Source: Bacteroidales bacterium
GTDB taxonomy: Bacteria > Bacteroidota > Bacteroidia > Bacteroidales > JAFGXI01
NCBI GenBank assembly: GCA_026985625.1
Contig: JALSQC010000008.1
Span: forward strand, 1 to 5,804
Direction of reading: 5' to 3'
DNA length: 5,804 nt
Of this stretch, positions 1-5,804 are shown one piece after another. The stretch's first letter is position 1. Each line of letters opens with the position of its first letter. The notes beneath the pieces were generated by a model. That model saw nothing but the letters and a program-made list of their open reading frames with translations, had not been told where the DNA came from and did not search any database. The position numbers were made by a program, and so were the translations under genes.

Positions 1-930
1 ACCTATTAATACTATTGCCTTGAGTAAATCGTTTTTTCCGTAATATGTTCCCGATAAAAATATTGACTCGTGGTCGGAAAATCCGCGTTGAATATAACTT
101 TTTGCGTTAAGTTTGCTGTATCTTACATCAAAAGCAAATTTTTTATTTATTAAACCTGTACCTGCCGATATGTTTTCTTTAAAAGTATTAAACGAACCTG
201 CAGCCACTCCAATATTAGCATAGGGTTTTTTATTTAATGTTATTGTCTGGAAGTTTATTGAGGCTCCAAATGCTGCTGCTCCGTTTTTTGATGTTCCTAC
301 TCCTCGCTGAATTTGTATGCTGTTTACAGACGATGACAAATCAGGCAAATCAACAAAATATACTCCTTGTGATTCGGCATCGTTTAACGGAATACCGTTA
401 ATTGTAACGTTTATACGCGACATATCGGTTCCTCTTATTCGCATATTAGAGTATCCCACGCCTGTTCCCGTTTCGGATATTGCAACAAGCGATGGTGTTT
501 TTTCGAGCATAAAAGGAATATCGGCTATAATATTATTATTTTTTATGTATGTTTTTTTTATTGTTGTTTGTGCTACGGGGGTGTTTTGTTTTGATAATGC
601 GGCGGATATTATTATTTCGTCGGATATAAGATTTGTTTTTTGTAAATCGTAAGATAAAAACAGGTCTTTGTTTAAATTTATTGTTTTGTTTATGGTTTTG
701 TATCCTATAAAACTTATTTTTAAGTTATATTTTCCTTGTTTTAACTTTTCGAACTTAAATGTTCCGTCGGATTTTGATATTGTTCCCGCAAATGTCCCAT
801 TAAGAATTATACTTGCTCCCGATAAAGGATTTTTGTTTTTGTCGGTTATTTTACCCGACAAACTAAATTCTTGAGCAAATAGATTAAAACTTGTTAGAAT
901 AATAGCTGTAAATAAAAAAAACTTTTTCAT
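1..930 (-). CDS. TonB-dependent outer-membrane receptor, N-terminal 310 residues (probable thiamine/precursor importer)
   Basis: The frame is open from an ATG at 930 to the left edge with no stop, so the gene is cut by the window and not broken. Residues 1-19 form a signal peptide (MKK, hydrophobic core, NLFA) with likely cleavage before Q20. Residues 22 to about 103 resemble a carboxypeptidase-regulatory-like beta-sandwich (SGKITDKNKNPLSGASI, then SDGTFKFEKLKQGKY and ISFIGYKT), common at the N-terminus of Bacteroidetes receptors. DEIIISA at 104-110 fits a TonB-box position. Residues about 115-228 are the plug, with NMRIRGTDMSRINVTINGIP, an IQIQRG strand and GAAAFGASINFQT. The barrel begins after that. 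Such receptors bind a scarce nutrient at the outer membrane and import it using TonB-ExbBD energy. Specificity is inferred only from the TPP riboswitch upstream; thiamine-regulated receptors of this kind are known in Bacteroidetes. The leader has no clear Shine-Dalgarno; the start is chosen because the signal peptide begins there. Confidence 0.95.
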   Translation of the reverse strand, partial: MKKFFLFTAIILTSFNLFAQEFSLSGKITDKNKNPLSGASIILNGTFAGTISKSDGTFKFEKLKQGKYNLKISFIGYKTINKTINLNKDLFLSYDLQKTNLISDEIIISAALSKQNTPVAQTTIKKTYIKNNNIIADIPFMLEKTPSLVAISETGTGVGYSNMRIRGTDMSRINVTINGIPLNDAESQGVYFVDLPDLSSSVNSIQIQRGVGTSKNGAAAFGASINFQTITLNKKPYANIGVAAGSFNTFKENISAGTGLINKKFAFDVRYSKLNAKSYIQRGFSDHESIFLSGTYYGKNDLLKAIVLIG

Positions 931-1012
931 CTTGTTTAATAAATTAAAATTTATAAATCTTGTTAAACAGACGAATAAAAAGTGATTTTTTACAGGGGGT
1001 TACATTTTTTTT
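931..1012 (-). other. 5' leader between TPP aptamer and receptor start (expression platform)
   Basis: This stretch lies between the aptamer's closing stem and the receptor ATG and should hold the switch that reads out ligand binding. I see no GC-rich hairpin followed by a U tract, so a classical intrinsic terminator is not evident. There is a C5 run (999-995 read leftwards), an A/U-only potential stem around 979-991, and an A/U inverted repeat at 939-954 (6-base arms, 4-base loop). An 8-base direct repeat (atcttgtt on the plus strand) occurs at 957-964 and again at 929-936, the second copy overlapping the start codon. Two short segments can pair back into the aptamer (see findings). Control at translation initiation is one possibility, but the mechanism is not settled by the sequence. 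Confidence 0.5.
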
Positions 1013-1089
1013 GAATTTCCTGCGTCGGCATTATCCGTTTCAGGTTCAAAGGATGTAATCTCAGCCCATGTATTAAGGCACTCCTATTC
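1013..1089 (-). promoter_or_regulatory. TPP riboswitch (THI-box aptamer)
   Basis: This RNA element binds thiamine pyrophosphate and normally represses thiamine synthesis or transport genes when TPP is plentiful. Read on the minus strand it carries the conserved CUGAGA (1064-1059), GAACCUGA (pyrophosphate-arm side) and GGAUAAUGCC (1036-1027) blocks in order. All five helices can be drawn: P1 GAAU/AUUC (1089-1086 with 1016-1013), P2 AGGA/UCCU (1085-1082 with 1053-1050), P3 GCCU/GGGC (1079-1076 with 1067-1064), P4 CCUG/CAGG (1044-1041 with 1022-1019) and P5 CGG/CCG (1037-1035 with 1028-1026). P1 and P2 differ in bases from the E. coli thiM element as I recall it, yet remain paired, which supports a real structure. 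P3 is short. The element lies 82 bases upstream of the TonB-dependent receptor and points at it, so the receptor is the regulated gene. Confidence 0.96.
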
Positions 1090-1100
1090 GTTTTGCGATG

Positions 1101-1130
1101 CAAATATAATTATTTTAAATTAAATCGGAA
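1101..1130 (-). promoter_or_regulatory. Probable Bacteroidetes-type promoter for the riboswitch-receptor transcript
   Basis: TATATTTG at 1108-1101 (minus strand) matches the Bacteroidetes -7 consensus TAnnTTTG exactly. A near-match to the -33 TTG element, TTC, lies at 1130-1128 with a 19-base spacer, inside the last codons of rodA. Transcription would begin roughly at 1095-1098, just before the aptamer's 5' end at 1089, which is where a riboswitch transcript should start. The -7 box alone is short and could occur by chance in AT-rich DNA; its placement is the main support. Confidence 0.55.
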
Positions 1131-2539
1131 CGATTTGTATCTAATTTTATAAAAATAAAAAGCAGTATTGTAAACGACCATAACGACGAGCCTCCGTAAC
1201 TTATAAAAGGTAAAGGAATACCTATAACGGGGGCAAGTCCTATTGTCATTCCTATATTAATTGCAAAATGAAAAAATAAAATTGCAGCTACACTATAACC
1301 GTATATTCTGGCAAAATGTGTTCGTTGCTTTTCGGCTAAAAATATTAAACGTATAACTAATAGAACAAATAAAATTAATACTACACTTGTTCCTATAAAG
1401 CCCCATTCTTCGCCTATTGTACAAAAAATAAAATCGGTGCTTTGTTCGGGCACAAAATTAAATTTTGTTTGTGTTCCTTGTAAAAAACCTTTTCCTGAGA
1501 AACCTCCTGAACCAATAGCAATTTTTGATTGGTTTACATTGTATCCTGTACCTAACGGGTCGTATTTTATTCCTAAAAGATTGTTTATTCTGTCGCGTTG
1601 ATGTTGTTCTAATATATTATTAAATGCGTAATTTACCGAGAAAACAAAAATTAACGATGCTAAAGTAATAAGCACAAATGAGTATATCTTAGATATATTA
1701 TTTTTAAAAGCATAAAATATGTAATAAACAGAACTAATTATAAACGATATTAAAATAACATAGCTGTCGGATAAATTAATATTGCCATAATGTTTTATAA
1801 TCCATAATATTAAACTTATTGCAGTAAATATTGATGAGGCAATAATTATGTTTTTTAGCTTTCGCTGACTTAACCAATAAATAATAAATGCTATTGCTAA
1901 TATTAATATTAAAACGGTTATAATTTTTAGTATCAATGCTAATATAAATAATATAACGGCAATAAATCCAAAAATTAAAATGTTTGCCGATAATCCTTCG
2001 CGAAAAAGCACCAAAATAAAAATAAAATACACAAGTGCAGAGCCTGTGTCGTTTTGTAATAAGATAAAAATTACAGGAATAAAAATAAGCATAAGTGTTG
2101 CAAGTAGGTTTTTAATTTTTTTTATGTTAAAATTAAAGCTTCCTACATATTTTGCAACAGCTAAACTTGTAGCAAATTTTGCAAATTCGGCAGGTTGCAG
2201 TCTAAAATTACCTATCTCAAACCACGAGCGTGCTCCGTTTACTTCGCGACCAAAAAGTAAAACAAAAAATAATAATAAAATGGTTACAATATAAATTGGA
2301 TATGCAAAAAATTTATAAAAACGAGACTTTATTGTAAATATTATTATAATTAAAATTATTCCTGCAAAAATCCATATTAATTGTTTTCCGTATTTTTGCG
2401 AAAAATCTAATATACTTTTATGGCTTGTATTGTAAACTGCTGCATAAATATTAATCCATCCAATTATTACAAGAGTTAAATATAGCAATACCGTTATCCA
2501 GTCGATTTTTTGCAATATATTGTTTTTGGTTTGTCTCAT
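1115..2539 (-). CDS. rodA: RodA, SEDS-family peptidoglycan glycosyltransferase
   Basis: RodA polymerises lipid II into glycan strands in the inner membrane and works as a pair with PBP2 in the elongation machinery. The 474-residue protein is almost wholly membrane helices and carries the SEDS signatures: GARSW at 102-106, LQPAEFAK at 114-121, NDTG at 163-166, QSKIAIGSGGFSGKG at 337-351, PEQSTDFIF at 364-372, NIGMTIGLAPVIGIPLPF at 428-445 and SYGGSS at 447-452. D369 in the STDFIF motif aligns with the aspartate required for RodA activity in E. coli and Thermus. The QHQRDR and DPLGTGY segments before the IAIGSGG block fit RodA rather than FtsW, as does its place after mrdA. It is about 100 residues longer than E. 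coli RodA because of extra helices between NDTG and QHQRDR. The ATG follows an A-rich leader without a Shine-Dalgarno; 86 bases separate it from mrdA. Confidence 0.96.
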   Translation of the reverse strand: MRQTKNNILQKIDWITVLLYLTLVIIGWINIYAAVYNTSHKSILDFSQKYGKQLIWIFAGIILIIIIFTIKSRFYKFFAYPIYIVTILLLFFVLLFGREVNGARSWFEIGNFRLQPAEFAKFATSLAVAKYVGSFNFNIKKIKNLLATLMLIFIPVIFILLQNDTGSALVYFIFILVLFREGLSANILIFGFIAVILFILALILKIITVLILILAIAFIIYWLSQRKLKNIIIASSIFTAISLILWIIKHYGNINLSDSYVILISFIISSVYYIFYAFKNNISKIYSFVLITLASLIFVFSVNYAFNNILEQHQRDRINNLLGIKYDPLGTGYNVNQSKIAIGSGGFSGKGFLQGTQTKFNFVPEQSTDFIFCTIGEEWGFIGTSVVLILFVLLVIRLIFLAEKQRTHFARIYGYSVAAILFFHFAINIGMTIGLAPVIGIPLPFISYGGSSLWSFTILLFIFIKLDTNRSDLI

Positions 2540-2580
2540 TTGTTTATAATTTTGTATTTACCGTATGGTTGGCAAATTAC

Positions 2581-2605
2581 AAACACTTTTATAATAATAG
2601 TGTTT
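2581..2605 (-). other. Hairpin in the mrdA-rodA gap
   Basis: The 86-base gap between mrdA and rodA contains a perfect 7-base inverted repeat (aaacact at 2581-2587 and agtgttt at 2599-2605). The stem can continue past one T-T mismatch with three more A-T pairs, leaving a 3-base loop. In the direction of transcription (minus) it is not followed by a U tract, so it does not look like an efficient intrinsic terminator. It could be an RNA-processing or stabilising stem that sets rodA levels apart from mrdA, or a chance product of AT-rich sequence. I found no convincing -7 box for a separate rodA promoter in the gap. Confidence 0.4.
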
Positions 2606-2625
2606 TAACGTTTTTGGTTTAATTA

Positions 2626-4458
2626 TTATTTTTTGTTTATTAAGTTTCCATTTAAAATATAGTTTTCTAAATATTTTCGTTTTTTACTTATTTTTTTTGT
2701 TAAATATTTTTCTATCATTAAACTGGCAATTGGAGCTGCCCATGTTGCCCCAAAGCCACCATTTTCGATATAAACGGCTATTGCTATTTTAGGATTATCT
2801 TTTGGAGCAAAGGCAATAAAAATAGAGTGGTCTTTTCCGTGTGGGTTTTGTGCTGTTCCTGTTTTTCCGCAAACAATAATACTATCGATTTTTGCAATAC
2901 GTGCAGTGCTGCCCGGTCCTCCGTTAATAACAAGTTCCATTCCGTCGACAACAGTAGAAAAATATTTTTCGTTTATTTTTGTAAAATGTTTAACCTCAAA
3001 TTTTGGTGATATTGATATTCCTCCACTTATTTTTTTAACAATATGTGGTATATAGTAAAAACCACGATTAGCCATAATACTTGCCATATTAGCCATTTGC
3101 AAAGGAGTTATTCCTAATTCGCCTTGTCCTATGGCAAGAGATATTATTGTTAAAGCACTCCAATGATTTTTTTTATAATATTTATCGTAATATGTCGATT
3201 TTGGAACAAAACCTTTGCTCTCGTCGTAAATATCGCTTTCTAAATACCTGCCAAACCCAAATGATGTAACATAATTACGCCAAGCGTTATAGCTTTGTGT
3301 TGTTGTAGGATAATTTTTATTATCGATAATTGATTTAAAAACATTACAGTAATAAGAGTTACATGATATTTGTATTGACTCTTTTAAATTTAAAGGAGAT
3401 TTATGCCCGTGGCAACCAACTGTTATTCCTCCGAAATGATACCCATGATTGCAGGTATAATATGTATTTTCGGTTAAAACGTTTTCTTGCATACCTATTA
3501 ATGCGTTAATAAGTTTAAATGTTGACCCCGGAGGATATTTTGCGTTTATTGCCCTGTTAAATAATGGTTTTAGGCTATCTAATAATAATTTTCTGTAATT
3601 TTTTGATCTTATCCTTCCTACTAAAAGATTTGGGTCGTAATTTGGCGATGATATTAAAGTAAGAATTTCTCCGCTTGATGGTTCAATTGCCACTATGCTG
3701 CCTATTTTGTTTTGCATAAGTTTTTCGCCAAAAGCTTGAAGCTTGGCATCTAAAGTAAGAGTTAAATTGTTTCCTGCAATAGCAATGGTATCGTATTTGC
3801 CGTTTTTATAGTTTCCTCTAATACGGTTATGAACATCTACAAGAAAAATTTTACTTCCTGTTTTGCCTCGCAAAATATTCTCGTAATATTTTTCTACTCC
3901 GCTAAGTCCTATATAATCTCCTTGTTTATATGATTTGTTTTTTTCTAAAATTTTTTTATCTACTTCGCCTACATATCCTAAAATATGTGCGGCAATTTTT
4001 TGCGGGTATTTTCTAAGAGTTCGTGCTTGTGCAAAAAAGCCCAGAAATTTATATAAGTTTTCTTGAAATCTTGCATACGATTTTATCGATAATTGTTTAA
4101 GAAATAATGATGGTTTGTAATACGAAAAGTTTTTAGCTTTTTTTATATTAAATTTTATATAATCTTTATCTATATTTAATAAATCAGCTAACAATGTTGT
4201 ATCAAATTTTTGTAGTTGATTTGGTATAACCATTATATCGTATGTTGCTTCGTTGTATACAAGAAGTGTATTATTTCTATCGTAAATTAGTCCTCGTGGC
4301 GGATGTATAATAACTTTACGTTGAGAATTGTTGTTTGCCGATAATTTATATTTGTTATCAAAAACTTGGAGATATAATAACCTTATTATAAATATTATAG
4401 ATATTAAAATTATTATTCCGCTAATTATATATTTTCGATCCGAATATTGATTTGTCAT
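2626..4458 (-). CDS. mrdA: Penicillin-binding protein 2, class B transpeptidase of cell elongation
   Basis: PBP2 crosslinks new peptidoglycan strands made by RodA; it is anchored in the inner membrane with its catalytic domain in the periplasm. Residues 11-31 are the single membrane anchor. The N-terminal pedestal region (about 45-220) includes PPRGLIYDRNNTLL at 53-66 and GLSGVEKYYENILRG at 184-198, typical of PBP2/PBP3. The transpeptidase domain has all three penicillin-binding motifs: S312-T-F-K315 (catalytic serine and lysine, after YPPG), S365-C-N367, and K532-T-G-T535. The length of 610 is near that of E. coli PBP2 (633). Position between mreD and rodA identifies it as the elongation enzyme and not the division enzyme FtsI. 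The start ATG overlaps the mreD stop by one base (TAATG), suggesting translational coupling. The gene ends in tandem TAA stops. Cys and His residues cluster between the first two catalytic motifs (see findings). Confidence 0.97.
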   Translation of the reverse strand: MTNQYSDRKYIISGIIILISIIFIIRLLYLQVFDNKYKLSANNNSQRKVIIHPPRGLIYDRNNTLLVYNEATYDIMVIPNQLQKFDTTLLADLLNIDKDYIKFNIKKAKNFSYYKPSLFLKQLSIKSYARFQENLYKFLGFFAQARTLRKYPQKIAAHILGYVGEVDKKILEKNKSYKQGDYIGLSGVEKYYENILRGKTGSKIFLVDVHNRIRGNYKNGKYDTIAIAGNNLTLTLDAKLQAFGEKLMQNKIGSIVAIEPSSGEILTLISSPNYDPNLLVGRIRSKNYRKLLLDSLKPLFNRAINAKYPPGSTFKLINALIGMQENVLTENTYYTCNHGYHFGGITVGCHGHKSPLNLKESIQISCNSYYCNVFKSIIDNKNYPTTTQSYNAWRNYVTSFGFGRYLESDIYDESKGFVPKSTYYDKYYKKNHWSALTIISLAIGQGELGITPLQMANMASIMANRGFYYIPHIVKKISGGISISPKFEVKHFTKINEKYFSTVVDGMELVINGGPGSTARIAKIDSIIVCGKTGTAQNPHGKDHSIFIAFAPKDNPKIAIAVYIENGGFGATWAAPIASLMIEKYLTKKISKKRKYLENYILNGNLINKK

Positions 4459-4967
4459 TAATATTGTTTTTTATAAAAAAATAATTCGGTAATTATTATT
4501 AAAATCATAGAAAATATAAAACTTAAAATAACTTTTAATAAGGTATGAAAAAAATTATCGATAGAGAAACTTTCTACAAAAAACAAAAATAAATGATGCA
4601 TAAATACTAATAATGCCGAATATTTTAAAAACCAATTTATTCCGTAATAACTTGCTCTTGGGTATGTTTCGGTGTTGTATCCTGCACGTGGTTTTATTAT
4701 ATTAATTACAAACGGACGTAATGTTGCTACAAAAACTGTTGCCGCCGCATTCATGCCCAATGTGTTATTTCCTATATCTATAAAAAAACCTAATACAAAA
4801 GCAGTTGCAAACAGAACAATATATGGTGTTTCAAAAGGTAAAATCAGAATAAAATATACATAAAGGTAGGGATTTATATAACCACTAAATTGTATATTAT
4901 TTAATATTAATAATTGAAATAATATAAGTGCAACAAATCCTGCCGTATATTTAATAATGTTAATCAT
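4458..4967 (-). CDS. mreD: MreD, rod-shape-determining membrane protein
   Basis: MreD is a small integral inner-membrane protein of the elongation complex; it associates with MreC and influences how MreC activates PBP2-RodA. Its biochemical role is less certain than that of its partners. The 169 residues are mostly hydrophobic, with about five to six membrane segments (roughly 8-24, 33-45, 48-66, 70-92, 112-132 and 140-165). The segment GFFIDIGNNTLGMNAA (60-75) followed by ATLRPF (81-86) matches the D-x(n)-LG-x-NA pattern I know from Bacteroidetes MreD. The length is close to E. coli MreD (162). Because the family is poorly conserved, the location between mreC and mrdA is a major part of the call. 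The start overlaps the end of mreC by 8 bases and the stop overlaps the mrdA start by 1, so translation of the three genes is probably coupled. Confidence 0.92.
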   Translation of the reverse strand: MINIIKYTAGFVALILFQLLILNNIQFSGYINPYLYVYFILILPFETPYIVLFATAFVLGFFIDIGNNTLGMNAAATVFVATLRPFVINIIKPRAGYNTETYPRASYYGINWFLKYSALLVFMHHLFLFFVESFSIDNFFHTLLKVILSFIFSMILIIITELFFYKKQY

Positions 4968-5787
4968 TTTCTTTTTTTTCTAAACTCTTTTGTTCGTGTT
5001 TTAATAAGTTTTTTATAATGTAAACATATCTTAACTTTTTAAAATTATTAAATAATTCTACATCTATATCATAAAAATTCTCGCCTATGTTTTTTTTAAA
5101 TTTTTTTATTTTGCCTATGTTTATATTCTCGGGAAATATTGCAGAGAATCCGCTTGTTATAATTGTGTCTCCTTTGTTTAATTTCACATTATATGATATT
5201 TCTTTTAATTTTACTGTTGTATAATCGTTTGTTTCCCAGTGAATTGACCCTAAGTAATTATTTTTTTTTATTTTAGCACTTATGTAAACTCCTTTATTTA
5301 ATAACGATAAAACGGTTGAGTAATTTTTAGAAACATCTTTAATTATGCCCACAATTCCGTTTGGTGATATTACGGCATCGCCGGGCGATATGCCTTGATT
5401 TATGCCTTTGTTTAGAGTTAAAAAATTATTTTCTTTATTAACCGAGTTATTAATTACTTTTGCTTGTATTGTAACATATTGTTGTTTATATAAGCTATCG
5501 TTTATCTCGTGTAATGAGATAAAATTTTTTTTATAGTTTTGTTTTGCAAGATTTAATAAATATGCGTTTTGTATCGATAGTTTATTATTTATATCCGATA
5601 AATTAAAATAATCTATAATATTTGAATATTTAGAATAAATTGATGCATAAATAACATTTGCCGAATTAAAAAAACTTTGTTTTTGTTTTTTGTTGTATTT
5701 TATTACAAAATAAAACGAAATAAGCTCAAAAAATATAAATAAAAACAGTATTTGATGACGTATAAAAAATTTTAATAAACTCTTCAA
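4960..5787 (-). CDS. mreC: MreC, rod-shape-determining periplasmic scaffold protein (TTG start, or start beyond right edge)
   Basis: MreC is anchored in the inner membrane and binds PBP2 in the periplasm, activating the PBP2-RodA pair; it also links to MreB via MreD. Residues about 12-30 are the anchor, about 45-100 a likely helical/coiled-coil stretch, and about 104-262 the paired beta-barrel domain, with LNKGINQGISPGDAVISPNG at 125-144, GIVGIIKDV, GSIHW at 180-184 and GDTIITSGFSAIFPENINIG at 206-225. The 275-residue length suits Bacteroidetes and Bacillus forms. The reading frame contains no internal Met codon; the TTG at 5787 is chosen because Bacteroidetes MreC proteins usually begin M-[RK]-x-LL, which this residue would align with. 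The frame stays open to the right edge (codons AAT AAT ATA ATA AAA precede the TTG), so a start just outside cannot be excluded. mreB is expected upstream. The 3' end overlaps mreD by 8 bases. Confidence 0.93.
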   Translation of the reverse strand: MKSLLKFFIRHQILFLFIFFELISFYFVIKYNKKQKQSFFNSANVIYASIYSKYSNIIDYFNLSDINNKLSIQNAYLLNLAKQNYKKNFISLHEINDSLYKQQYVTIQAKVINNSVNKENNFLTLNKGINQGISPGDAVISPNGIVGIIKDVSKNYSTVLSLLNKGVYISAKIKKNNYLGSIHWETNDYTTVKLKEISYNVKLNKGDTIITSGFSAIFPENINIGKIKKFKKNIGENFYDIDVELFNNFKKLRYVYIIKNLLKHEQKSLEKKEND

Positions 5788-5804
5788 TTTTATTATATTA
5801 TTTC

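Noticed and set aside
317..652. Plus-strand open frame of 111 codons
   Set aside because: It lies wholly inside the TonB-dependent receptor plug and domain coding sequence on the other strand; its translation is low-complexity and resembles no family. It is an antisense shadow.
668..874. Plus-strand open frame of 68 codons
   Set aside because: Antisense to the receptor's carboxypeptidase-regulatory-like domain, with no start-site context or recognisable protein.
1..930. Receptor as a truncated pseudogene
   Set aside because: The frame is intact over 310 codons with signal peptide, domain and plug in order; the missing barrel is due only to the window edge.
979..991. Possible intrinsic terminator in the riboswitch leader (A-run, short loop, U-run)
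   Set aside because: The stem would be only A-U pairs and lacks the GC-rich base needed for an intrinsic terminator; it is noted only as part of the leader.
1980..2294. Plus-strand open frame of 104 codons
   Set aside because: Antisense to rodA membrane helices; the basic, Lys/Ile-rich translation is what AT-rich antisense gives.
2581..2611. Plus-strand terminator reading of the mrdA-rodA hairpin
   Set aside because: No plus-strand gene precedes it, and the T-rich tail is interrupted by AACG.
2827..3009. Plus-strand open frame of 60 codons
   Set aside because: Antisense to the KTG region of mrdA, which is strongly conserved on the minus strand.
4672..4863. Plus-strand open frame of 63 codons
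   Set aside because: Antisense to mreD, with no features of its own.

Overview
The window looks like a piece of a Bacteroidota (Bacteroidetes) chromosome. It is very AT-rich and every gene lies on the minus strand. Start codons lack clear Shine-Dalgarno sequences and sit behind A/T-rich leaders. The TonB-dependent receptor has the phylum's typical layout (signal peptide ending in FAQ, carboxypeptidase-regulatory-like domain, then plug), and there is one good match to the Bacteroidetes -7 promoter box (TAnnTTTG). I cannot name a genus.

The right four fifths (about 5804 down to 1115, read leftwards) is the cell-elongation (rod-shape) operon in the order mreC, mreD, mrdA (PBP2), rodA. mreB would be expected just beyond the right edge. 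mreC/mreD overlap by 8 bases and mreD/mrdA by 1 base. An 86-base gap with a small hairpin separates mrdA from rodA. Together they encode the inner-membrane machine for lateral-wall peptidoglycan synthesis: MreC and MreD as scaffold and regulators, RodA as the glycosyltransferase (SEDS polymerase) and PBP2 as the transpeptidase that crosslinks the strands.

The left part (about 1110 down to 1) is a separate transcription unit. Directly after the rodA stop come a likely promoter, a complete TPP (thiamine pyrophosphate, THI-box) riboswitch, a leader of about 80 bases, and the first 310 codons of a TonB-dependent outer-membrane receptor that runs off the left edge. The riboswitch makes this receptor a strong candidate for an outer-membrane importer of thiamine or a thiamine precursor. 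The receptor is not otherwise recognisable as thiamine-specific from its sequence.

No mobile elements, CRISPR arrays, tRNAs or rRNAs were seen. The rod operon is ordinary in order and content. The points most worth a second look are the riboswitch-receptor unit and its possible switching structure, a Met-less MreC reading frame that needs a TTG start, a Cys/His cluster in PBP2, and a RodA with about 100 extra residues of membrane helices relative to E. coli.
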